A DNA stretch of 64,000 nt from Usnea hakonensis (Eukaryota; Ascomycota; Lecanoromycetes; Lecanorales; Parmeliaceae). A program made the translations under genes and the position numbers. This document shows positions 1 to 9,419 of this stretch, one piece after another. The stretch lies in the NCBI GenBank assembly GCA_013423325.1, contig BLJB01000269.1, positions 26,773 through 90,772 of the forward strand. Reading direction: 5' to 3'. The notes below the pieces were generated by a model, which was not told the DNA's origin, searched no databases, and saw nothing but the letters and a program-made list of their open reading frames with translations. Within the stretch, counting starts at the first letter, position 1. Each line of letters opens with the position of its first letter.

Positions 1-108
1 TATACGCCTGAGATGCTGAGTGTATATGTACTTTCGACGTTGGATGTCGTCTGCGTAGGTTCAACAGACCAGCTGATAGCAGGCCTGGAGACTGTATGAT
101 GTCACGTG

Positions 109-765
109 TTAAAGATACTGACTTTCCAGAGCATTTGAAATGATCTCAAGATACATACTTTCGCATCCTTGAGTCGGAACATTTATTGTAAAAGCCGTAC
201 TTGCTGAGCCAGCGGTTATGGCACTGCTACTCAGGGCTTCATCTGTGTCGTCAAAGGTTCCTAACGCTTGGATAGAGTAATCCAATGAGACTACCTTGAC
301 TACCCATACCGCCCCAGTGTCGTTCCAAAACCCCTGCTCGTCGCCTATTGTTTCAAATCCAGTATGATGAGCAAACTCGGACGTGAAGGTAACAGTGCGT
401 GTGTCTCTCGAGGTACATGCAGAGAATGCGGGAAGGACTATTGGGGAATTGACCATCGGCACAGTGGTAGCGTCTCCGCCCCCAGAGTTGACCCCTGTGG
501 CGTTGCTGGAGGACATCTTGCGGGTCAAAGAGTTACTGTAGGAAAGGTTGCCAGACGCGGTGCTGCTAGCTGCAATGCGACTTTGGGTCGTATTTGAGAT
601 GCCATGGATGGCAGTGTTGTTGAAAGCCGAGCTTTGACTCGGGCTTGCAGCCTGGCGAGGTACCATTCTGGGCGATATCGTTGGGGAAGCTTTAGTGGTA
701 GAAAACATAAAGAGGAGGACCTGCCAAAGGAGCTCGATGCCCACGGAAGAAGTGAAGACTTTCAT
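109..765 (-). CDS. small secreted Ser/Thr-rich protein, function unknown
   Basis: This 218-residue reading frame starts with a signal-peptide-like segment (Met1 to about residue 27, ending near Ala-Ser-Pro). Residues 28-105 form a Ser/Thr/Asn-rich linker with several N-glycosylation sequons. The C-terminal half, about residues 115-218, contains two Cys residues and reads like a beta-rich ectodomain (Thr-Val-Thr-Phe-Thr stretch, Trp-Val-Val-Lys-Val-Val). I do not recognise the family. The start is the first Met of the frame and sits directly before the hydrophobic segment. The reading frame stops 109 bases from the window edge. A weak GTCAGT just before the stop leaves open a further exon outside the window. 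The secreted location is inferred from the N-terminus; no enzymatic role is suggested. Confidence 0.55.
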   Translation of the reverse strand: MKVFTSSVGIELLWQVLLFMFSTTKASPTISPRMVPRQAASPSQSSAFNNTAIHGISNTTQSRIAASSTASGNLSYSNSLTRKMSSSNATGVNSGGGDATTVPMVNSPIVLPAFSACTSRDTRTVTFTSEFAHHTGFETIGDEQGFWNDTGAVWVVKVVSLDYSIQALGTFDDTDEALSSSAITAGSASTAFTINVPTQGCESMYLEIISNALESQYL

Positions 766-2523
766 AATTTGTTGTGAGTGTATCCACGGGCTTAGGTCAT
801 GGAAGCGGGGGGAAGCTGGGGAGCGACAATGTTGATCAAGAATTTTGTGGATGGTCCGGAATCGATCCTATGGGTTCATTGCTAGGTTATGATTACCAAA
901 GCCAGTCTTGGTGATCTATGTTGCGCGTCACTCTGATTTGACTTCATATCCCGAACGGGCTGAGCATTTTTGTAAGGAAAATTTGATTGGATCAAAAGTG
1001 ATGAAAGATGCATTTGGAAACACGTGCGCAGTACAAGCGGCGAGGTCAGCCCTGAAAGCTTGCCTTCGGCCATGATTGTAGTATCGAAGTGGGGACCAAC
1101 ACGGACTGTGCCTCTCTTCCCAAAAGAGAAACCAAGCAAACATCAAGGTGTAACAGCAATCTTCCTGCGTCATACCGTCGCTTTGCGGTGTCTTAACCGG
1201 AAACGAGCATCTGTAGTCCGCTTTTGATCTTATCATGAACATTTTGGCAGGTAATCAACAACGCAGTACAATTCACCACATGTACGACATATGTTACATC
1301 ATTTTCAGGGCACATCGTGGGTCCTACTAGTGACCGACTGTCCCTTCAATTTGAATCTTAGATAGAGAGCGCTTGATCATGGCAGGAAATTTGGAGTATG
1401 AAGTATTGATTGACTGATAAGGAAGGCACATGCAATGAAACCCATACGAGTTAATATAAATTTTGAAGAAGGTTTACTCTCGGCCGGGCCAGATTAGTTT
1501 TGAATCTGAATCTCCAAGTCGGACCGTCCTCGGTCTGTTCAGTGAGGGTGCAGGAATGCTTACGATAGTGAAACAACGATTCCCAGTCAGCCCGGCAGCC
1601 TACTTTGTCAATCGAAAAGTCCAAAGATCAGGTGCTGATTCTGGAAGGCAATCACTGACGGAACAATTGTCAGGCGGTTCTCAGCATATAACCAGCCGTC
1701 GAGCTATGTTTCATCCGTAGAACCTTGAAGTGGTAGGTAGGTAGGCTTCATCATTACAGGCCGAGATAGCAGAGGTTGATTTGGGCCGCTTGAATGTTCC
1801 GAGTACTTTGTGGATCGTGATACCCACTGTTTCCAACTCGACTCCTCTAAGATAAGAGTGCATGTCGATGACCCGCGTCCACTGTCAAGGTACTTCGCAA
1901 GGCGTTCACGAGATAAAAGAAGTAGGTAAGGGTCCAGAAGAAAAGATGGATTAATATACTTTAATATATTTGATGTTGTAATAAGCTACGGCCAACGGAT
2001 ACTCATTACGGCATCTTATCGCGTTGGGCGCTCGGCAAATTTTGGCGACGGCCAACATGATTCCAACATGCAGCACCCCCCACGTGGGGAGCCTCAATCA
2101 ATGTATGGAGCGTCTTAAGGAAGGCGAAATTGCTCCCGTAGATTGTCTTCTCGAAGTGGAAGATTCTTTAATCTATTTCCCGAAATCAGTCTGTTCGAGT
2201 GTTTCATGAATTTACCTGAATTTCTCATCTTCCTTCTTTTTACCGCAGGACCTCGTGACTTTTCGAGATACGAATCCAACATATTGACTACAAGCTGAAA
2301 TCACGTCCTGGAGACTCCTTGAAGGTGAGTCAATGCTTGTGTGCTCTGGTAGCTTCGGATCAGCAATATACCATCGCGAATATATTCACAGGCTACTTAA
2401 TTAGAATCATGTCAGGTATAAACAGCATTCGAATGCAGAAAAGCAAGTCTTGAAACATACACAGTGATAAACACGGACCTGCTTGCATGTGGATAGTGCT
2501 AGTACCCTAATTATATCCCGAGT
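766..2523. other. intergenic, no gene supported
   Basis: About 1.75 kb with only short overlapping reading frames on both strands and no recognisable protein. It holds a GTAGGTAGGTAGG simple repeat near 1733-1745, an AT-rich patch near 1945-1985, and a 12-bp palindrome (CCCCACGTGGGG) at 2078-2089 around an E-box core. Confidence 0.5.
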
Positions 2524-3963
2524 CTACTGTTTCAAAGCCTGGCGAAGTTTCTCCCAATCGCAAATGATACTCTCCGCGGCTTCGTAATACCAACCTGCAG
2601 TCAATCCGAACACTGCGACTCTGAACAGCGCTCGACTCATACGATTGTGTTCTTCGTAAGCCATGCTCAAGTACTCAGGACCTGCGTACTCCTCAAGAAT
2701 TTGCTTCAGCTCTTGCTTCTCCAGACTCTCAGGCACGTTTTTGGCCCCTGGAATTTCATATGGCCAAGCAGGTAAGTCGGGGTGCGGAATTTTATCAGGG
2801 TCGAAGCCCCATAGCCATCCAGGAGGCTCACAGTTGACGAATTTGGGTGCAAAGACAGCGTCATCCCAATCAAGGATTCCAGTGACTTTGATGGAGCCAT
2901 CAGGATTGATTTTTGCCATGATATTACGATCTTGTAAGTCGACATGACAGAGGCAATGACCTTTAGATGTAAAAAGACCCAGATCGTTCATTTCTTCGGC
3001 GACTTTGAGCATGCCGTCCCAAAGCTCAACTGAATGGTCAACCAAGCCGCCATTGCTCGCGAGGTCAACCGTCCGCCAGCGCGCAATTTGAGATCGGAAG
3101 AAGTCAACGGTCGATTGGCTTTGGCGCTGATCTCCCTGAAGAAGTGGCTTTTGCGGTTCCGACTCTTCGATGAGGTTGTCTGTTTCATCTTTGAGGTCAA
3201 ACGGGACAATGTTGAGAGTTATAGCCGAGCCTGTACTAGTGGGTTTCGCTTCAATATGGCCTCCTACCGGACTCTCCAACGACAAGAGGTTTTTGATGAC
3301 AATTCCTACTTCACGAGCAATTGCGCATCGCTGTGAATGGCTGAGGTCGGGCCACAGAACCTCAAGGTCCCTTCCGGAGAGTCGACTTTGAATGAGATAG
3401 GGACTACCCAGCGGATTATCATCGCTGAAGTCCTTTACAAGAACAGTGGCTGTCGGAATATTGGAATTCAGACGCACGTAATCCAAGGTTGCAGCCACAC
3501 GTTCGATTTTGCCTTGATCACCCCATCTGGGTATTCGAAGAATTAGATTGCGATCCATATTCTTTGTGCTCCTTGACGTTGGCAATTTTATACCAATGAT
3601 TCGATTAAAGTCACCGCCTCTGAGGCGCTCGATCAAGGCTGTCTTTTGAGAGGGAACAAAAGGACGAAGAATTTTGTTTGTGCGCATACGTGTTGCTGTT
3701 CTACTGTAAACCAAGTACTGTCTGAGAGATTTCTTCGGAGGCCAGAGCGTTTGACATAGTCTCTCTACCCGTGTCTTGAACGAGCTGTAGGATTCCTGTG
3801 TATACTTCAGTGTCGAAGTGTCAGATTGGTCGCTTCTTGAATGCATCGAGCCATTTTCCGATCCTGCGGCCGCCTCGTCGTTTATCTCTTCCGAAGTGAA
3901 CTCTGTCATAGTCGTTTGGTCTTGACCATTCCCCTGGATCATCTCTGTGGGCTTCGGAGTCAT
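2524..3963 (-). CDS. aminoglycoside-phosphotransferase-like (APH/choline kinase fold) protein
   Basis: Single-exon frame of 479 residues. The kinase catalytic loop is visible as HVDLQDRN (His340, Asp342, Asn347) and the metal-binding DFG equivalent as DWDD (365-368). This is the signature of the large APH family that is abundant in filamentous fungi. An N-terminal stretch of about 70 residues rich in Ser, Asp and Glu precedes the kinase lobe. The small-lobe region includes LILRIPRWGDQGKIERVAATLDYV, abbreviated here as the Arg-Ile-Pro-Arg segment near 140-165. Substrate is unknown: members of this family phosphorylate small molecules or remain uncharacterised in fungi, and the name does not imply drug resistance. 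No signal peptide is visible, so it is probably cytosolic. The start is the first Met; Met8 is an alternative. Confidence 0.8.
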   Translation of the reverse strand: MTPKPTEMIQGNGQDQTTMTEFTSEEINDEAAAGSENGSMHSRSDQSDTSTLKYTQESYSSFKTRVERLCQTLWPPKKSLRQYLVYSRTATRMRTNKILRPFVPSQKTALIERLRGGDFNRIIGIKLPTSRSTKNMDRNLILRIPRWGDQGKIERVAATLDYVRLNSNIPTATVLVKDFSDDNPLGSPYLIQSRLSGRDLEVLWPDLSHSQRCAIAREVGIVIKNLLSLESPVGGHIEAKPTSTGSAITLNIVPFDLKDETDNLIEESEPQKPLLQGDQRQSQSTVDFFRSQIARWRTVDLASNGGLVDHSVELWDGMLKVAEEMNDLGLFTSKGHCLCHVDLQDRNIMAKINPDGSIKVTGILDWDDAVFAPKFVNCEPPGWLWGFDPDKIPHPDLPAWPYEIPGAKNVPESLEKQELKQILEEYAGPEYLSMAYEEHNRMSRALFRVAVFGLTAGWYYEAAESIICDWEKLRQALKQ

Positions 3964-4855
3964 TCTTGTGATTTCTGATCGAGGTTGTTGTTCGGAAGGT
4001 AGGTTTCGCAGGATTCTTCACGGCGGAGAGATTTCTTTGGATGATTGACTGATGTCTGGTACGCAGTACGCCAACAAAGACACAATGCGCTGAGGTCTTT
4101 TGCTATCCTTGGCGTTGAACAAAGAGATTCTCGCTCGTCTGTAGGATTTTCAACGGTATTGTCTTTGTTTCAGCAGCTGCGTGCTGCTTCCTTAGTAAAT
4201 ATTATCACAGTCATCCACCTTTCTATTTAGTCGTCGTCCCCTCAAGCATTCCTTATCGGTCCCAAAGATCTACTTCTTCGTACTGAAGCTGACACAGGTC
4301 GTTTTAAAAAAGAAGTGGTAAACATGATTGTTCTTTTTGTGAGTTTTGAGGAAGGAATGCGGGTACGGGTGTTATTGGTACTCTAGCGCGGAATTGGAGT
4401 CATAGGGCTGACTGAAGTCACCCTTTGACAAACATATGCCTTCATATACAAACAAATTTGGTGTGCCGGATCATGAAGGTGCAACTAAGTTCCGTATCTT
4501 GCATGACACAGAAAGATTCACTCTCTCTTTGTAATTAGCCGATGATGGAATTTGATGCATTCCCTCGATACACGGATAACACGCGTCACTTAGAGAAAAC
4601 GGACAGGACATAGCACTTCGAAACGCTTTGAGATATGTATAACACATGTGTCGTTAACGCTTTAGATATAACACTTTCCTGGGAGAGGCTATTTAAGTTG
4701 TTCACTCTGTATAAGTTAATCAATCCTACATCATCCAAAAACTACTTCAATCACATCCAATCAGCAAGTTACTCTCAAAACTGCACAGAAAGAGGCCAAC
4801 ATCGTTTACGCATCCTCCAGTGCATCCACGAGTCTAACTCAAGCCGTTAATCGAA
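3964..4855. other. intergenic, promoter side of two genes
   Basis: Divergent intergenic region between the APH-like gene (-) and the 57-residue Cys-rich reading frame (+). It contains no convincing protein. A TATA-like CTATTTAAG sits near 4690, about 165 bp upstream of the microprotein start, followed by a C/A-rich leader of the kind seen in fungal 5' UTRs. Confidence 0.4.
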
Positions 4856-5029
4856 ATGCACCCATCTCATCACTGTGGAGGTCCTGGGAAAGGAATGAAG
4901 GGGAATTGTCGCAAGGACGGCGGTTTCTGTAAGACGCACATGGTCAGGTGTAAAAACAAGAATAAGGACGGAATGGCTTGCAACAAACCACATCTCAAGG
5001 TCGATAAGTGCCCAAAGTGCAAGCGTTGA
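4856..5029 (+). CDS. 57-residue Cys/His-rich putative zinc-binding microprotein
   Basis: A short frame, ATG at 4856 to TGA at 5027-5029, encodes 57 residues with seven Cys (positions 7, 18, 25, 32, 42, 52, 55) and five His. The spacing includes GNCRKDGGFCKTH (Cys18-x6-Cys25-x2-His28), then Cys32, Cys42, and a terminal CPKC (Cys52, Cys55). The remaining residues are mostly Lys, Gly and Asn, and there is no signal peptide. This pattern suggests a metal-stabilised mini-domain binding one or two zinc ions, but I do not know a named family. The context supports expression: a TATA-like element lies about 165 bp upstream and an A/C-rich leader precedes the ATG. It would be missed by a 60-residue cutoff. 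A spliced 5' exon cannot be excluded. Confidence 0.55.
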   Translation: MHPSHHCGGPGKGMKGNCRKDGGFCKTHMVRCKNKNKDGMACNKPHLKVDKCPKCKR

Positions 5030-7625
5030 GACCCTGATGCCGAGCATTAGCATGTCTGGGGATTCGTGGAACTGGCGATATGATGTCGATGGCTTCGATG
5101 CATTTCTTCAGCAGGGAAAGCGGTACTTATGTGGTTGAACTAATGGTGGATCTCGTCAACTGGGGAAAGCAGTGCTATTGTGGTTGGAATCATGAGGCAG
5201 CACTCCAGCACAGAAATAATAAATGGGTAGCAACGACCGGGGCAGAGGTTTCACAGGATATTCAGGTAGTTTCTTCTACCCAGTCAGACAATCAACCCTT
5301 CAGCCTCGCATACAACATAAACTCTGAATGGATTCTTCTGTTAGCGATAATATATTTGTTTACAGTCTTTTTCATAAGCTTTAATGTCCAAGCTTACAGC
5401 GAATGGCGTTTATGTCTCTTCTGCCAGTTGTTTCCTTTTGAGGCCAAGCTACCTTCGTATCTTCCCAATGACTCAAGAGTGTTATGTGCGGATTATTTCA
5501 GTATACTCGAGGGCAACGGATTGGTGGACGCGTTGTCTGCGGACCTTGTTTCAGTGTCTCTGAGGAGCGTAAGTGTACCCGAGGGCAGCGTATTTGTGGA
5601 AATGTCATCTGCGGACCATATCTCGATTTGCGGGGCAGTGCATTGGTGGAAGTGTTATCTGCGGAGCTTATCCCAGTGTGTCTGAGGGGCCAGTCGATTG
5701 GTGGATAGGCTTCCAAACGAGACATGCGGGGCGCGTAGTACGCTAGAACAAGATCCGCTCATGACACTTTGAACTGTTGAAATGCTTTTCTTTTGTCTCA
5801 GAAAAGCAGAAGCGAAAAAGCTGATAAGTGATAAAGAAAATGATAGAGAACCTGCTTCCTGCTTTGGCTTCCTTATCAAAATAGTTGACGGGTTTCCTAT
5901 AGCGGAGCAAGAGATCAAACGTCTTTGTTAGATAGAATGATCCGATTGGATCGTTAGCTTTATCCTCATACAAGAAACCTTCATGGACTTTGCGGCATTG
6001 ATACGTCGCAGTTTGTCGCGCTGTCCTGCCCATTCGTTCAGACATTTCACTATTTGAAACGTACACACGCGAGCTCTTTACCGCCAAGAAAGAGCCTCGG
6101 AATCCTTAGCAGACTCTGATGCTCTCACAAAGTACACTAACGAGGACCATCGAGCAATCTGAACAAGAGCCAGCAGCGAAATCTTGGGTTGTCATGATAT
6201 TGTGGTAGGAGAAACGACGGACCTGCGTATCATATAGATTGGTGATGGATAGGGTACTTAAGTAAAAGCAACTCGCCAGTAACACATCATGAGTAGGAGA
6301 AGGCGTCAGGTGAGGTTAGTATAGGTATCAGGGCCCCTTGTAGTGCTGAAAAAGCGATATTGAGGCCCAATACGGTACGACGAGCTCGCTAATGTGCTTC
6401 GGAGATGACATGATTTGAAAACACCTTTTTAACTAAATTTTGTTTGAAAACAGTCATCCTACAGCGCACCAGCGGCCTGTGTATTCAATTCAGGCAACGA
6501 GGGTGTGATATAATACGTTTCTGTTCGGGCCGCAACCTTTCAACCGAACGCGTTCGAGTACATCGAATGGCGGTCTCATTAAATTGTTCCTCAGCAACGG
6601 GGGAAGACTACAGTGACCGGGGACTAGCGTCTAGGGCGTAGGGAACACAAAGGAGGACTGACGGAAAGTAGAGAATCGGCGAAGTTTAAACGGCTGCGCT
6701 GTTACGTGAATCCGATGGCAGTGAATCTGTCCCAAGAGAATGAGCTCCACTTCCTGGTCGATATTGTTCATCCTGGTGTTGTCGTTATCCTAGCGCTGAG
6801 GCCGGATTTTGGGTGGCTTAGTCGATTGAACGAACACGTTCAAGATTTGGACTACGCGGAACCAACTCCGTAGTAGTCAGCCAGCACTGCAGTACCAAAA
6901 GGTAGCCAAAGTCGCGGAAGAGAATTAGACTGACAGCGCAAATAATTCTGACAAACGCTTACCTCTTAGGTTCCCTTTTTTTTCCCCTTTTGTAGAGTTA
7001 TGGAAGACGGAAGTCATCCGTAGATTCGTCACGTCCAGGACTTAGTCGGAGGTCGCAAATCGGCCATGCTCGGTGCGTACCTTAAATGGCAGCTAAATGG
7101 CGCCGATGACGACCGGCTCTCCTTAGCATCGAGGATCGCAAGCCTATCACCTGTAACAGGGAGACGAGCAGAATTCCTATACTTATGTCGATCTCCTCTA
7201 TTACGCAATTCATACGCCGAATGATGCACTTTATGCAGCTGATGAGGTGTCCACCCCAAGTTGCGCATACAAGTATGCCGCTCCCATAACACTGGTCTGT
7301 TGTACCGGCGAATCGGCTCTCAGTCTATGCACTGAGATTCGCCTTCTCCTAAAACCCAATACTAGCCGTTTTATCATTTCAAGTAATGAGGTCAGGCAGT
7401 ACCTACGATACCAAGATAATAAGCGAATGTCTCCGATCATGGCTCAACACCTTTGTCAGAACTTGCTCGCATTTGCGAATGAACTTTCTCAAGGATAAAA
7501 GGGCCTCCGGTTCTCTCATGCACTCATACAAACACAATCGGAAAATCGAGCCCTATTCGCAAACGCAGATCCTCAATAGCAATAATTCGTGATCGCAAAA
7601 TCACCTCTGATCCCCAACCACAAAC
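5030..7625. other. mostly non-coding region around the Cys/Gly repeat
   Basis: Apart from the degenerate repeat at 5508-5711 I see no supported gene. The short reading frames on both strands (for example 5743-6087 on the minus strand, 114 codons) lack recognisable domains and overlap one another. The stretch 6100-7600 is unremarkable in composition. Confidence 0.4.
5508..5711 (+). repeat. degenerate tandem repeat with Cys/Gly-rich coding potential
   Basis: Four related units begin near 5508, 5580, 5631 and 5684, each with the pattern CGAGGGCAxCGxATTxGTGG, then TCTGCGGA in the first three. Translated, units 1 and 2 share one frame and give RGQRIGGRVVCGPCFSVSEE and RGQRICGNVICGPY. Unit 3 gives a similar GQCIGGSVICGAY only after a one-base shift. 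A 201-codon frame (5080-5685) covers the first units, but its upstream part is not protein-like to my eye. It looks like a decayed coding repeat about 0.5 kb downstream of the Cys-rich microprotein. Confidence 0.45.
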
Positions 7626-8123
7626 ATGACCACCACAGCAACTCTTCGTCATCAAGAGGGGGGGTTCAAAATCCCCGCGTGGGTGGCGCCCGATGTTTCA
7701 AGCCTACTTCATGTGGACAGGTCCGAGGTAGACTTTGGCTCCTCCGTAATCTCGAAGATCTCCTTGCCGCCCGGCGCGCTGTTCGCACGAATCACGAGCG
7801 TCACATACTCTCCTGGTCGCTCGTACTCTTCGGTCCAAGCTACCCGTGACGCTGAAATCGAGCTCAACTCAGACCTCGTCTTCATCAACCATTCGTGTGA
7901 CCCGTCGCTAGAGTTTGACATGACAAGGCTTGAGGTGCGAGTTGTTCAACACCGTCCGTTGCGAAAGGGGGACGAGCTGTCTTTCTTCTATCCTAGCACC
8001 GAGTGGGATATGGCTCAGCCCTTTGATTGTGGGTGTGGAGCGTCGGAGGTAGTTTGTTTGAAAAGGATCATAGGAGCTAAGATAGTTGACGAAAAGATTC
8101 TGAGGCGTTACTGGCTTAACTAG
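7626..8123 (+). CDS. minimal SET-domain protein
   Basis: Single-exon frame of 165 residues. The C-terminal half carries the SET hallmark NHSCDPS (about residues 97-103), the following GDELSFFY segment (GDEL near 123, Tyr129) and a post-SET-like CxC...C cluster (FDCGCG then Cys about 8 residues later). These are the cofactor/active-site and zinc-binding elements of SET lysine methyltransferases. The protein is far shorter than histone methyltransferases such as Set1 or Clr4/DIM-5. It has no pre-SET or chromodomain, and the N-terminal part of the SET fold is compressed into about 90 residues. Many fungi carry such small SET proteins of unknown substrate. Methyltransferase activity is inferred from the family only. 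The start ATG lies in a C/A-rich leader (ACAAACATGACC). Confidence 0.8.
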   Translation: MTTTATLRHQEGGFKIPAWVAPDVSSLLHVDRSEVDFGSSVISKISLPPGALFARITSVTYSPGRSYSSVQATRDAEIELNSDLVFINHSCDPSLEFDMTRLEVRVVQHRPLRKGDELSFFYPSTEWDMAQPFDCGCGASEVVCLKRIIGAKIVDEKILRRYWLN

Positions 8124-9419
8124 CATATTGAGGAGTTGCTGGCAGAACGGTCTCAAAAGAGGCAGTGAAGTATATTTATGCTTGGCGGTATATTCATGAA
8201 GACTTCAACCAAATGTGTTTAGAGACAAAGGCTCAACTTCACCTATCATAGATAAGGTATCCTACCTTAGTTTACCCAACGTACATTACGCTAAGTACAA
8301 GACCACATATGACAACTCAATCTTATGCTTCGTTATACTCTTAAACAGTAATCTGACATTAATAATCCTCACCTCCATAAGATGGACGCAAGGTGCCTCC
8401 ATGCAAAAGATCACTGGACAGCGGCAACTTATGTCTCCTTGTGAGAGATAAGTCTCCCAAAACAACCTCAGGGTAGTCCCGTCTTCTGCTTACGCGTCGA
8501 AAACAGAGGTGCAACACACTGCACTGGAGTGGAGCCATTCAAGTAAGACTAGCAGCTACAACAAAGAACAAAGGCTTCCACAAAAGCTCCCACTTCTATC
8601 GTCATCCCGTGTGTTCCATTGCGAACCCAAGACGCCAACAGTGCAAAAAGATTTCATAGTACACCCGCGATTTTCGTCTGTTCAACTTTTCGGTAAATTT
8701 GCCACGAGGCTCTTGTCACGCGGACAGGTGTGCCGGATGCTTTGTAGCCTATCGAAATTGAGATAAACGGGAGGAAGTGAGTCTTATGCGCCATCCAGTT
8801 TCGAGACGAAACACAAATGCCAAGTACGGATGTACCCAAGAAGGATTTTTTTTTTCGCGCGCCTCTAGCGCTTCCAATGACTTTGAGGCTTCAGACACGG
8901 CCAATGGGCGGCAATCGCGAATAGTTCCAGATCTGATGCATTAGCCAGCAGATGAAACACCCCACGTTTACTTTCCGTTGGGGCTGAGTGAGTTCCAGGC
9001 AAAGATTAGATCCAGAAGCTGTTTATTCTCTGGGTGGTTTCCATCTTTCAGCCTTCGCGCTGTGTGCCGAGTTTTACCGTGAGAGCTCCACTATCTTTAA
9101 CAACTTCCCACCCTGAAGCTTAGGCCACGGCGGAGACGGCACGGCTTTGTTTTCTTTTCAGCGGCCAGTATGTCTCTCTCTGGGCTATTAATCAAACAGG
9201 ATGGACGCTTGGCTTGTGTCTTAGGATTACGCGTCATCCATATCGGGGCCATCTATTTAGAGCCGTCTCTTCTCACTACTTCATGATCTTTCTTCTCTGT
9301 TCATTTTGCTGCTCTACTCCATTTTCCCAAATAGGCACTGTCTTTTCACTTTAAGCTCATTCTTTTGTTTTGCTGTCATTCTTTACTAAAAAATTGAGTG
9401 CTCGCATCTAGATTGTAAG
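8124..9419. other. intergenic, upstream region of the GH30-type gene
   Basis: No protein-coding gene is supported. The last 250 bp before 9420 are CT-rich (TTTTCTTTTCAG, TCTTCTCTGTTC, TTTTGCTGCTC), the usual look of a fungal core promoter and leader. A TATA-like CATCTATTTAGAG lies near 9250. Confidence 0.4.

Noticed and set aside
5743..6087. 114-codon minus-strand frame
   Set aside because: No signal peptide, domain or supported splice context; likely chance.
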